Shown here: piece after piece, positions 9,391 through 17,500 of the stretch
How positions within the stretch are numbered: position 1 is the stretch's first letter
Layout: each line of letters begins with the position of its first letter
Assembly (NCBI RefSeq): GCF_000412995.1
Contig: NZ_KE332512.1
Coordinates: forward strand, 2,252,571 to 2,316,570
Source: Treponema vincentii F0403
Lineage (GTDB): Bacteria > Spirochaetota > Spirochaetia > Treponematales > Treponemataceae
Reading direction: 5' to 3'
DNA length: 64,000 bases
Notes under the pieces: model-generated
What the model was told of the DNA's origin: nothing
Database searches by the model: none
The model's input: the letters and a program-made list of their open reading frames with translations, nothing else
Program-made: the position numbers and the translations under genes

Positions 9391-10749
9391 ATGGATGATG
9401 CAAAAGAATTACGACGCCGCGCTATTTTAACAAAACCGATTTTTCCGCTCTTGATTAAAATGTCAATCCCGACAATCATCGGTATGTTGGTAAGCGTTAT
9501 ATATAATGTAACGGATACGTTTTTTGTCGGGCGCTTGCATAATCGATCGATGATTGCTGCAATCGGCGTTGTATTCAGTTTTGTCAGCATTATTCAGGCA
9601 ATCGGTTTTTGGTACGGTTACGGCAGCGGAAATGTCATGTCAAAAAAAATCGGAGAAAAAGATTATGCCGAAGCGGAGATCATTTCTTCAATAGGCATCA
9701 TCATTGCAATCACAACCGGCATCATCATTGCAATAACCGCAAGTATTTTTATCGTACCGCTTTCACGCCTGATCGGCGGCAACGCTTCGCAAGATGTGCT
9801 GACCTTTACCGTGCAGTATTTGCGCATCATTATCATCAGTATTCCGTTCAGCCTGTATGCAGTAACGGTGTATAATCAGCTGCGCCTTTGTGGAAATGTA
9901 CGGGACGGAATGACCGGATTGCTGTCCGGAATGCTCAGCAATATGGCGCTGGATCCGCTGTTGATGTTTGTCTTTAAGATGGGCTTTATCGGTGCAGGAT
10001 ATGCGACGCTCGCAGGACAGATTATCGGGTGCATCGTCCTTACGCTCTTAGCGAAACGCCATGGGAATATTCCTATCAGCATAAAGAAGGCGCAGTACAG
10101 CAAAACACGTATGTATCATATTCTTGCAGGCGGTCTTCCTAATTTTTCGCGGCAGGCAATTACCGGAGGTGCATTGGTGTTGCTGAATGTCGCCGCTGCG
10201 CATTATGGCGAAAGCATGATAGCGGCCTTAACGGTAAGTTCCAAGATTATTGCATTGGCTTTTATGATTATGATCGGATGGGGGCAAGGCTTTCAGCCGA
10301 TTTGCGCTATGAATTACGGCGCGAAACAATACGGCCGAGTAAAAAAAGCATTTAGTATTACGGTTATTGCAGGAACGTTTTTTTTACTGCTCGCGGCAAT
10401 CGCCCTGTACATCTTTGCAGAGCAATGTATCGGAATTATCTCTAACGATGCCGAGGTCGTTTCCACCGGAAGCACACTATTGCGGATGCAATGCTTTACC
10501 CTGCCGCTGATGGCGCCTTTTGCCGTGAGCAGTATGTTCATGCAAAACATCGGCAATTATTTTTCCGCACTGATCATATCGATTTCACGGCAGGGACTGT
10601 TTTATATCCCGCTTTTATACATTCTCCCGGCCTTGTACGGAAAAACCGGTATCTACCTACTACAGCCCGCCGCAGATTTTTTATCGTTCATACTTGCCGT
10701 TACGATTGTTTACAGGTGGTATAGGAAATTTATAAAAACGAGCTTTTAA
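9391..10749 (+). CDS. MATE family efflux transporter
   Basis: A 452-aa inner-membrane cation/drug antiporter with about 12 hydrophobic segments. The start region MSIPTIIGMLVSVIYNVTDT followed by FFVGRLHN is the MATE N-terminal motif. The second half-repeat (GGALVLLNVAAAHYGESMIA; MIMIGWGQGFQPICAMNYGA) is typical of the DinF/NorM superfamily. It starts two bases after the stop of the preceding gene, so translation is probably coupled. The link with a TetR regulator and a possible antibiotic-modifying enzyme suggests a two-pronged modify-and-export module (inference). Confidence 0.92.
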   Translation: MDDAKELRRRAILTKPIFPLLIKMSIPTIIGMLVSVIYNVTDTFFVGRLHNRSMIAAIGVVFSFVSIIQAIGFWYGYGSGNVMSKKIGEKDYAEAEIISSIGIIIAITTGIIIAITASIFIVPLSRLIGGNASQDVLTFTVQYLRIIIISIPFSLYAVTVYNQLRLCGNVRDGMTGLLSGMLSNMALDPLLMFVFKMGFIGAGYATLAGQIIGCIVLTLLAKRHGNIPISIKKAQYSKTRMYHILAGGLPNFSRQAITGGALVLLNVAAAHYGESMIAALTVSSKIIALAFMIMIGWGQGFQPICAMNYGAKQYGRVKKAFSITVIAGTFFLLLAAIALYIFAEQCIGIISNDAEVVSTGSTLLRMQCFTLPLMAPFAVSSMFMQNIGNYFSALIISISRQGLFYIPLLYILPALYGKTGIYLLQPAADFLSFILAVTIVYRWYRKFIKTSF

Positions 10750-10829
10750 AACTTTCCGGGTATAGAGTGATATTAACGTGCGAAAAAAATAATATTAAAG
10801 CAACGGCGGAACAAATAGAGAAAGAATAA

Positions 10830-10858
10830 TTAACATAAATCAAAAAATAGTGTATATT
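10830..10858 (+). promoter_or_regulatory. Promoter of ileS
   Basis: TTAACA (10830-10835) and TATATT (10853-10858) are 17 bp apart, followed by a leader of about 155 nt to the ileS start. No T-box motif was recognised in the leader. The rest of 10750-11021 shows nothing notable. Confidence 0.6.
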
Positions 10859-11021
10859 CCCCCCTTATAGGGACGTTGTCCCGGCGCAATAGAATAATCA
10901 TGGATCTGATTGTTGTTCTGATTTTAAGATTAACAGGAAGATAAAAATAAAGGCTAAAACAAAGAAATAGTAGATATGCGTTGTATTGATAACGCCTGCT
11001 AATAGAGAAGGAGTATGAGGT

Positions 11022-14000
11022 ATGTACACACCGGTTGATCCTAAGGTTGATTTCCCGAAACAGGAAGAGGCTGTTTTACATTTTTGGGAAGAACAGGATA
11101 TTTTTAAGAAGTCGGTTGCGCAGCGTGACGGGGCTGAGGAATACGTTTTTTTTGACGGACCGCCCTTTGCGACGGGACTGCCGCACTTTGGGCATTTTGT
11201 GCCGAGCACGATTAAGGACATTATTCCGCGCTATCAGACGATGAAAGGCAAGAAGGTTGAGCGGCGCTTCGGATGGGACTGTCACGGGCTGCCGGTTGAG
11301 AACCTGATCGAAAAGGAATTGGGACTGAATTCGAAGACCGACATTGAAAAGTACGGGATTGCCAAGTTTAACGAGGCGTGCCGGGCGAGTGTGCTGCGCT
11401 ATGTGAAGGAGTGGCGGCATACGATTAACCGGCTGGGGCGTTGGGTTGATTTTGATAACGATTATAAGACGATGGAACCCGCCTATATGGAGTCGATTTG
11501 GTGGGTAATGAAGCAGTTGTGGGATAAGGGGCTGTTGTATGAGGGGCACTATATCCTGCCGTACTGCCCGCGCTGTTCCACGGTGCTGTCGAATCATGAG
11601 TTGAACCTCGGCGGGTATAAGGATGTGCATGATCCGGCAATTACTATCCGCTTTAAGGCGCGGTACACCGTTGCGGGAACTCCTGCGGCGAAAACCTTTG
11701 CGGCTGGTGGTTCCAAGTCCGGCGAGCCGCTGCCGCCTAATACCTATCTTTTGGCGTGGACGACTACTCCGTGGACGCTGCCGAGTAACCTCGGGCTTGC
11801 ACTCGGCGCTGATATAGACTATGTGCTGGTTGCCGATGAGGGAGAGCACTACCTCCTTGCCGAATCCCGTCTTGCTGCGTACTACCGCGAACCGGAGAAA
11901 TGCACCATTGTATGGAAGAAAAAAGGCGCCGAGCTTGAAGGCATCTGTTATGAGCCGCTGTTCCCGTATTTTGCAAACCTCACGGTGCGGGAAGACGGTA
12001 GTTCCGACGACGCAGGGCGCGGGGCGTTCCAAACATTGATCGGCGACTTTGTTTCGACGGAAGACGGTACCGGTATTGTTCATACCGCGCCGGGCTTCGG
12101 TGAAGAGGATAGTACGCTGTTTAAAGGCAGCGGTGTTCCAATGATCTGTCCCGTCGATGCCGAATGTAAGTTTACGGCTGAGGTGCCGGACTATCAGGGA
12201 CGCTTTGTAAAAGATACCGACAAGGATATTATGGATCGGCTGAAGGCGGAGCGGAAATTGGTGAAGCGGGATCAAATCCTGCACGCATACCCGCACTGCT
12301 GGCGCTGTTCAAGCCCGCTGATTTACCGTGCGGTGAGCAGCTGGTTTGTGTCGGTGGAAAAAGTAAAGGGCGCAATGCTGCGGGCAAACAGCAAGATCAA
12401 CTGGCAACCTTCTCATATAAAAGAGGGACGTTTCGGTAAATGGCTTGAAGGCGCCCGCGACTGGGCAATCAGCCGAAACCGCTACTGGGGAAACCCGCTG
12501 CCGATTTGGAAGTGTACCAACCCCGACTGTGAAGAAGCTATCTGTGTGGGCAGCCGCGATGAGCTGAAAGCATTGAGCGGTGTTTATCCCGATGACTTAC
12601 ACAAGCATTTTATTGACAGCATCACAATACCGTGTAAAAACTGCGGCGGAACGATGCATCGGGTGCCCGAAGTGCTGGACTGCTGGTTTGAATCCGGTTC
12701 TATGCCGTATGCGCAGCAGCACTATCCCTTTGAAAATAAAAAATACTTTGAAGACCACTTTCCGGCTCATTTTATCTCCGAAGGGCTCGATCAAACCCGC
12801 GGCTGGTTTTATACGCTGACCGTGTTGGCCGCCGCATTGTTCGACCGCCCCGCATTTAAAAACTGTATCGTCAACGGACTGGTGCTTGCCAGCGACGGAA
12901 AGAAGATGTCCAAGTCGTTGCGAAACTATACCGACCCCAATGAGGTTGTCGGGCAGTTCGGGGCGGATGCGCTGCGTCTGTTCCTGATGCACTCAAACGT
13001 GGTGAAGGCGGAGGATCTAAAGTACTCCGATGAGGGCGTGCGCGATGTGCTGAAAGGCATTTTGATTCCGCTGTGGAACAGCTACAGCTTCTACGTAACT
13101 TATGCCAATATCGACGGTGTTACACCTCCTGCCCATGCGAAACTTGACGGCACGGATGCGCACATCGGCGCCTTTGTAAAAGAGCTGAACAATCCGCTTG
13201 ACCGCTGGATTTTATCCGTAACCGAAAAGCTCGTGCTTGACGTAACGGCGGCGCTGGACGATTACGACCTTTCCAAGGCGATTGATCCGATTGTTGCGTA
13301 TATCGAGCAGCTGAACAACTGGTACATCCGCCGCTCTCGTCGCCGCTTCTGGAAGAGCGAAAACGACGGAGACAAGGCGCAGGCTTACGAAACCCTGTAC
13401 CGCGCGCTCAAGAAATTTGCGCTGGTAGCGGCTCCCGTTGTGCCGTTTATCACCGAGTCGATCTGGCAGAATTTGAGAACTGCGGATGATCCGGTGTCTG
13501 TACATTTGGCTGATTATCCCATCTATGCGGAAGCGGCGCGGGATACCGAGCTTGAGTTTAAGATGGAGACCGTGCAAAAAGCCGTTTCTATGGGACGAGC
13601 GCTCCGGTATCAGTTCAACCTGAAAATCCGCCAGCCGCTGAAAGCCGTGGAGATTGTTACGAAGAACCAGCAGGAGAAGTCGGTGCTGCGCGAGATGGAA
13701 AGCAGTATTATGGAAGAGCTGAATGTCAAAGAGGTTATCTTCCACGATAAAGAGGATGAGCTGGTTGAATATTCCGCAAAGGCGAATTTTAAGGTGCTGG
13801 GGAAAGAGCTCGGCGCAAAGATGAAAACCGCCGCAGCGCAGATTGAGAAGCTTTCTTCCACAGAGATCGAAAGCCTCTTTGACGGCGCAACCTTGAGCCT
13901 TGACATCGACGGGCAAACCGTTGAGCTGACTGCCGATAAGGTGATTTTGAACCGCATTGAAAAGGCAAACCTCAAGGTGCTGAACGAAGGAACGCTTACG

Positions 14001-14324
14001 GTTGCGCTCAATACACAGGTAACCGAGGAGCTGCTGCTGGAAGGCTATATCCGCGACCTTGTCCGCGCGGTGCAGAACCTCCGGAAGGAGTCCGGGCTTG
14101 AAGTAACCGACCGGATTACGCTGACCGTTTCCGGCACCGATCCCGACGGGAAGCAGCTGCTGCAGAAAGCGTTCGAGGCAAACAAGGATTATCTGATGAA
14201 TGAAACCCTTGCCGTTGGAGCTGCCTACAGCGCGCAGCTGCCTGCAGGAAAAGCGTCCGCCGACTTGGATATGGGCGACGGGCTGTGCTGGCGTGTTGCG
14301 CTGGAGAAGGCGGCAGGAGTGTAG
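11022..14324 (+). CDS. ileS: Isoleucine--tRNA ligase, eukaryotic-like type
   Basis: Charges tRNA-Ile. 1100 aa, with GAAGGAG before the ATG. The class I signature is DGPPFATGLPHFGHF (HFGH variant of HIGH) near residue 50. The KMSKS loop is GKKMSKSLRNY near residue 625. The CP1 editing insertion holds LLAWTTTPWTLPSNLGLA. The motifs DGPPFATGLPH and GWDCHGLPVENLIEKELGL mark the IleRS2 lineage, shared with eukaryotes and commonly mupirocin-insensitive, rather than the E. coli-like form. The C-terminal anticodon-binding region (LDRWILSVTEKLVLDVTAAL) is present. The gene is monocistronic. Large antisense frames inside it are codon-bias shadows. Confidence 0.97.
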   Translation: MYTPVDPKVDFPKQEEAVLHFWEEQDIFKKSVAQRDGAEEYVFFDGPPFATGLPHFGHFVPSTIKDIIPRYQTMKGKKVERRFGWDCHGLPVENLIEKELGLNSKTDIEKYGIAKFNEACRASVLRYVKEWRHTINRLGRWVDFDNDYKTMEPAYMESIWWVMKQLWDKGLLYEGHYILPYCPRCSTVLSNHELNLGGYKDVHDPAITIRFKARYTVAGTPAAKTFAAGGSKSGEPLPPNTYLLAWTTTPWTLPSNLGLALGADIDYVLVADEGEHYLLAESRLAAYYREPEKCTIVWKKKGAELEGICYEPLFPYFANLTVREDGSSDDAGRGAFQTLIGDFVSTEDGTGIVHTAPGFGEEDSTLFKGSGVPMICPVDAECKFTAEVPDYQGRFVKDTDKDIMDRLKAERKLVKRDQILHAYPHCWRCSSPLIYRAVSSWFVSVEKVKGAMLRANSKINWQPSHIKEGRFGKWLEGARDWAISRNRYWGNPLPIWKCTNPDCEEAICVGSRDELKALSGVYPDDLHKHFIDSITIPCKNCGGTMHRVPEVLDCWFESGSMPYAQQHYPFENKKYFEDHFPAHFISEGLDQTRGWFYTLTVLAAALFDRPAFKNCIVNGLVLASDGKKMSKSLRNYTDPNEVVGQFGADALRLFLMHSNVVKAEDLKYSDEGVRDVLKGILIPLWNSYSFYVTYANIDGVTPPAHAKLDGTDAHIGAFVKELNNPLDRWILSVTEKLVLDVTAALDDYDLSKAIDPIVAYIEQLNNWYIRRSRRRFWKSENDGDKAQAYETLYRALKKFALVAAPVVPFITESIWQNLRTADDPVSVHLADYPIYAEAARDTELEFKMETVQKAVSMGRALRYQFNLKIRQPLKAVEIVTKNQQEKSVLREMESSIMEELNVKEVIFHDKEDELVEYSAKANFKVLGKELGAKMKTAAAQIEKLSSTEIESLFDGATLSLDIDGQTVELTADKVILNRIEKANLKVLNEGTLTVALNTQVTEELLLEGYIRDLVRAVQNLRKESGLEVTDRITLTVSGTDPDGKQLLQKAFEANKDYLMNETLAVGAAYSAQLPAGKASADLDMGDGLCWRVALEKAAGV

Positions 14325-14389
14325 GAAAGCTGTCATGTAATAAAATAAGCATTTTTGAAACATAGACGGTGCAGAATAAGGAAATAGAA

Positions 14390-14480
14390 GAAAATAAAGC
14401 GAAGGCGTATCTATGATACGTTGAGCATTTATTTTCAGCGTATGACATAGTAGGTGCGCCGTATATTTTCAAAAGGTTAA
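14390..14480 (+). repeat. Short copy of a hairpin-bearing repeat element
   Basis: It begins AAAATAAAGCGAAGGCGTAT and contains the small hairpin CGTATC-TAT-GATACG. It ends with GTGCGCCGTATATTTTCAAA. The same head and tail occur, inverted, at about 54138-54325, where extra hairpins occupy the middle. No coding potential was seen. It lies 70 bp past the ileS stop. Confidence 0.6.
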
Positions 14481-14481
14481 G

Positions 14482-14508
14482 GGCGCATCCGGTATAGTCG
14501 GATGCGCC
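14482..14508 (+). terminator. Hairpin downstream of ileS
   Basis: A perfect 10-bp stem, GGCGCATCCG and CGGATGCGCC, with a 7-base loop. It is GC-rich but followed by only a weak T-run. It is a possible terminator for ileS read-through, or part of the neighbouring repeat. Confidence 0.5.
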
Positions 14509-14534
14509 TGTTGGCTTAAGTATTGGGGAATAAT

Positions 14535-15707
14535 ATGAATCTATTTGATGATGCTCAATTGAAAGATATAAAAACTACGGTTTTTCTGGGATTGAAAAGT
14601 AGTAAAAATCAAGAACTTAGTACATGGGAAATATCTAGGTATATTTTTGATTTAAATACTTACTATTATAAATATGAGGTTGTTAATTCTATCGCGTTAG
14701 CATTATCCAATGGAGTTAAGCCGGAAGATATCATTGTAATTAACGAATCATTTATGTTAAATCATCAATATGCAAAGTTAGATGTTATTGATTTAGCAAG
14801 ACCGGAACTCAATTTATTGTATTTTTTAGGTTTACCCTATTCAATGTTTCCCTCCCTTTCTATATTCAATATGAGAATTATATTCAAATATTATAGGATA
14901 ATCAACGAATTTTTATTTCAAAATAAACTCCAAAGAAATGAAACAAAATGGATCTGTTCATTTTATATTGAATCATTGTTAAGCGGATTAGACAAAGCAA
15001 TACAAAATATTACTCAGCTAAGTGAAAAAAAGATTATAAATACTAAAAAACATGTTGAACTATTAAATTTATTTACAAAACTCACTAAAAATTTCCAAAA
15101 ACAGTATAAAAAAGAATTCACTCAACTAGAAAGAGATCTTGTAATAGATATCAAAAATTTAAGGGAAAAGAAAGATGCTTCTAAAAATTATTCTATTTTC
15201 TTTTCGACGATCAATAAACTTCAACGACCAGTAGTATTGGTAATTGATCAGCAGTCAAGTAAAGCTCGTGTTTTATGTCGTACTCAGTTAAACAAAAAAG
15301 CAAAAGATAGGACTACATTTACATTACGTTCAGTTATACAAAATTCTCCCATACAAATGTTAGTTCAAAGTGGTATATCTATACTTACTGCTATTAAGGA
15401 TGAGGAACGGAAAAAAGAATTACATGCTATTGAATTGGAATTAAAAAAAGCAGAAATAAAAAAAGCAAAAACAGATGCAGAAATTTCACACATTAAGTTA
15501 CTAACAGCACAAATTGAACTCATGGAACAAATTGCGCATTTTGAACAGAATCCAAATTATACACATATTTCTAGAATAACGACTCCCTATTTGAAACAAC
15601 AGTTAAGTTTTGCTAATGATAGAATAACTGAAAATTTAAAAACATTAAATAATCGTGTTGGAATGGAGATAGATTATCAAACAACTAAAATTGATATACA
15701 AATATAG
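14535..15707 (+). CDS. Hypothetical coiled-coil protein
   Basis: 390 aa from an ATG at 14535 with GGGGA upstream; a TTG at 14523 is the alternative. It is AT-rich compared with the flanking core genes. No family was recognised. Residues of about 1-110 look globular and helical (ELSTWEISRYIFDLNTYYYK). The middle is lysine-rich. Residues of about 290-345 form a charged coiled coil (ERKKELHAIELELKKAEIKK). No signal peptide or membrane segment was seen. It lies at the left edge of the accessory island. It is unlikely to be a shadow frame: it is long, has a good ribosome-binding site and AT-rich codon use, and nothing competes on the other strand. Confidence 0.7.
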   Translation: MNLFDDAQLKDIKTTVFLGLKSSKNQELSTWEISRYIFDLNTYYYKYEVVNSIALALSNGVKPEDIIVINESFMLNHQYAKLDVIDLARPELNLLYFLGLPYSMFPSLSIFNMRIIFKYYRIINEFLFQNKLQRNETKWICSFYIESLLSGLDKAIQNITQLSEKKIINTKKHVELLNLFTKLTKNFQKQYKKEFTQLERDLVIDIKNLREKKDASKNYSIFFSTINKLQRPVVLVIDQQSSKARVLCRTQLNKKAKDRTTFTLRSVIQNSPIQMLVQSGISILTAIKDEERKKELHAIELELKKAEIKKAKTDAEISHIKLLTAQIELMEQIAHFEQNPNYTHISRITTPYLKQQLSFANDRITENLKTLNNRVGMEIDYQTTKIDIQI

Positions 15708-15749
15708 GAAAAAGAAGATATTCTTAACTACACTAGAAGAGGAAAAAAT

Positions 15750-15872
15750 ATGTTCTATGATACCGGCTGCAAGCTATCCTGTTTTAAATCTCTGGTATTA
15801 TTGTCGGATCACCCATATATTGAAAACGTTGAACACTGTGTCCCTGCTCTCTGCATCGGGTATGTTGATTAG
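15750..15872 (+). CDS. Small ORF, 40 aa, possible gene remnant
   Basis: An ATG at 15750 preceded by AGAGGA opens a 40-codon frame, MFYDTGCKLSCFKSLVLLSD and onward, with four cysteines and the end HCVPALCIGYVD. It lies between the coiled-coil gene and a terminator. No family was recognised. It may be a degraded gene, and an overlapping frame of similar length competes. Confidence 0.3.
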   Translation: MFYDTGCKLSCFKSLVLLSDHPYIENVEHCVPALCIGYVD

Positions 15873-15881
15873 GAAAAAAGC

Positions 15882-15922
15882 AAAAAGAGACTGTTGAAAT
15901 GATATCGGCGGTCTCTTTTTTT
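15882..15922. terminator. Bidirectional intrinsic terminator
   Basis: AAAAAGAGAC (15882-15891) pairs with GTCTCTTTTT (15911-15920), and the T-run continues to 15922. An A-run leads the other side. It sits between converging genes (14535 on plus and the XRE gene on minus), so it can serve both. Confidence 0.7.
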
Positions 15923-15926
15923 GGTG

Positions 15927-16205
15927 TTATACATTTTTAGGCGGTTCTTGTGTATCACTCTTTTCTAATTTTTTTTCAACACGGCTTATAAAATAAGTCA
16001 GCGACACATCGAATGCTTTTGCAATATTGTTAATAATGATGAGGGACGGCAGTTTGATGCCTTTTTCAATTTCAGAAATATATACTTGATGCGAATCGAT
16101 AGCATCTGCCAATTTTTCTTGAGACAAATGTTTTTCTTTTCGCAGTTCCCGTATGGTATCTCCTACTTCTTTATTCACATAATCAGTATAAGTTTTTATA
16201 AGCAA
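15927..16205 (-). CDS. XRE family helix-turn-helix regulator
   Basis: About 92 aa. The classic five-helix Cro/C1 domain reads IRELRKEKHLSQEKLADAID followed by SHQVYISEIEKGIKLPSL and FDVSLTYFI. The start is uncertain: TTG at 16205 or GTG at 16178 (VNKEVGDTIREL), neither with a clear ribosome-binding site. It is divergent from a promoter with two TTATAA palindromes, a structured leader and a 62-aa gene. This is the usual layout for an autoregulated phage- or island-type repressor. Confidence 0.85.
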   Translation of the reverse strand: MLIKTYTDYVNKEVGDTIRELRKEKHLSQEKLADAIDSHQVYISEIEKGIKLPSLIIINNIAKAFDVSLTYFISRVEKKLEKSDTQEPPKNV

Positions 16206-16220
16206 AAAAATTACAAGCTA

Positions 16221-16250
16221 TTGCTTATAAATCGAGATATATGCTATAGT
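16221..16250 (+). promoter_or_regulatory. Promoter facing the 62-aa gene, likely XRE-controlled
   Basis: TTGCTT (16221-16226), an 18-bp spacer and TATAGT (16245-16250). Two TTATAA palindromes, at 16225-16230 and near 16251, overlap the core elements and are candidate operators for the divergent XRE regulator. Transcription would start about 16257, right before a structured leader. Confidence 0.5.
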
Positions 16251-16260
16251 TTATAAAACG

Positions 16261-16341
16261 GGTCGAAAGGGTGTTAGATTGACAAGCTGACTACTTGTGG
16301 AAGGACTTGTGCGGAACCAGCCTATAACATTTATTTCGACC
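16261..16341 (+). ncRNA. Structured 5' leader of the 62-aa gene
   Basis: The outer stem is GGTCGAAA (16261-16268) with TTTCGACC (16334-16341). Inside it, TGTTA (16272-16276) pairs with TAACA (16325-16329). A further CAAG/CTTG hairpin lies in the centre. The closed structure begins within a few bases of the predicted transcript start. No known riboswitch class was recognised. It could be a cis-regulatory RNA or a separate small RNA. Confidence 0.4.
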
Positions 16342-16367
16342 AAAAATAAATTTATAGGAGGCCAAGT

Positions 16368-16556
16368 ATGGCAAAAGAAATTGTTTATTATGAGGTTACA
16401 AATTCTTACGATGGAATTCTCAAAGGGACAAGATTTAAAGTAACTAAAGATTCTTCAAAGCATATTGATGCTTGTATAAAAGAAGGTCTTGCAGAAGAAA
16501 CAGGAGTTCCTACAAACAAAATCAACCTATCAATGCTTAAATGTGTTGAAATTTAA
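16368..16556 (+). CDS. Small protein, 62 aa
   Basis: The ATG at 16368 has AGGAGG ten bases upstream. The product (MAKEIVYYEVTNSYDGILKG and onward, ending LSMLKCVEI) is hydrophilic and has no signal or membrane segment. No family was recognised. It is divergent from the XRE gene and preceded by a structured leader, so it is probably the regulator's direct target. Confidence 0.65.
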   Translation: MAKEIVYYEVTNSYDGILKGTRFKVTKDSSKHIDACIKEGLAEETGVPTNKINLSMLKCVEI

Positions 16557-16562
16557 CTCAAT

Positions 16563-16713
16563 AATGAGTGGAGCTTTATTCGTACGGAGGGTTTCATACC
16601 CTGGCACTCTGCGTCGTAATAAGGGGTATGAAAACCGACTGCAACCACCTTATGAGAACAACATACCCCGAGGCTCTGCGTCGGGGTTATTGATTTTGAA
16701 AACTTCACTCATT
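16563..16713 (+). repeat. Hairpin-rich element between two island genes
   Basis: The outer inverted repeat is AATGAGTG (16563-16570) and CACTCATT (16706-16713). It encloses hairpin GGTTTCATACCC/GGGTATGAAAACC (16590-16636) and hairpin ATACCCCG/CGGGGTTAT (16664-16690). The two inner units share CATACCC followed by CTCTGCGTCG, so they are direct repeats of each other. It looks like an inserted palindromic element rather than coding sequence. Confidence 0.55.
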
Positions 16714-17451
16714 GGAAATCTGAGAGAGGGGGGATATATAGAATTTGAGCATCTAAACATAGAGGTAGACCGCTATACTGTTCGTAAGTTGATTTCACCA
16801 GAGATAGAAATTGCAGAGATAAATGATAATGGTTATAATGGTTACGATTTTGTTTTAATTAAGTATGTAAACAAGAAAAATGTATGTGAACAAGTTCAAC
16901 TACTTGCCTTGAAATACAAGCAATCGGAAAAAACGCTTTGCCTTATTGGTTGCGAAAAAGAAGATATAGAATGTAAGTGTTCATCAAAAACAAATGTTGT
17001 TCACAAGAACTGTTCAAATTTATTCGATCTCAGTTTTAGTAGTTTTTCTGATCAACAATACGAATTATTAATAGATATCTGTCTTGCAACAGGAATTGGA
17101 ATTGTAAGCATGTATCCAGAAGAGTGGTTTTCTGACTGCGATAAAAGAATAGGCAATAGTTTTGCTTTGGTTTCAGCATTTAGTAATACTTATTCTCAGT
17201 CTATGTCTGATGTACTCAAACAAATTAGCATGGAAAAAAATATTAGCAATATTATCGTTGCTTTTATATCTTCCATAAATACACCGTCTTTTGCAGAAAA
17301 ATCAATTTCTTCAGAAATAGGCGACCTTATGGTTCAAATAGGAGATCATATGGCTGATGACTGCGACTTTTACTTGCTTCTCGTAGATAATACAATAGGA
17401 AATTATACGACAGGAGTTGCGTTAATTTATCAGATAAAAAACAATTCTTAA
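16696..17451 (+). CDS. Hypothetical protein
   Basis: About 251 aa if a TTG at 16696 is the start. The frame is open back to 16489, but that part crosses the hairpin-rich element and is unlikely to be translated. The AGAGGGGGG tract at about 16724 lies just before an ATA codon, so the true start may be non-standard or lost. Seen: a Cys-rich patch with ECKCSS, a hydrophobic stretch YELLIDICLATGIGIVSMYP, and a C-terminus FYLLLVDNTIGNYTTGVALI. No family was recognised. Confidence 0.55.
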   Translation: MKTSLIGNLREGGYIEFEHLNIEVDRYTVRKLISPEIEIAEINDNGYNGYDFVLIKYVNKKNVCEQVQLLALKYKQSEKTLCLIGCEKEDIECKCSSKTNVVHKNCSNLFDLSFSSFSDQQYELLIDICLATGIGIVSMYPEEWFSDCDKRIGNSFALVSAFSNTYSQSMSDVLKQISMEKNISNIIVAFISSINTPSFAEKSISSEIGDLMVQIGDHMADDCDFYLLLVDNTIGNYTTGVALIYQIKNNS

Positions 17452-17500
17452 GTTTAATTTACTAAAATATTATATATATTTATATTCAAGGAGAAATAAA

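Noticed and set aside
11076..12296. Long minus-strand open frame opposite ileS
   Set aside because: It mirrors the codon bias of ileS, has no recognisable motifs and no ribosome-binding site. The same holds for 13212-14363.
15691..15897. 68-aa frame after the coiled-coil gene
   Set aside because: It overlaps the preceding gene, lacks a ribosome-binding site and competes with the better-supported 15750 ORF.
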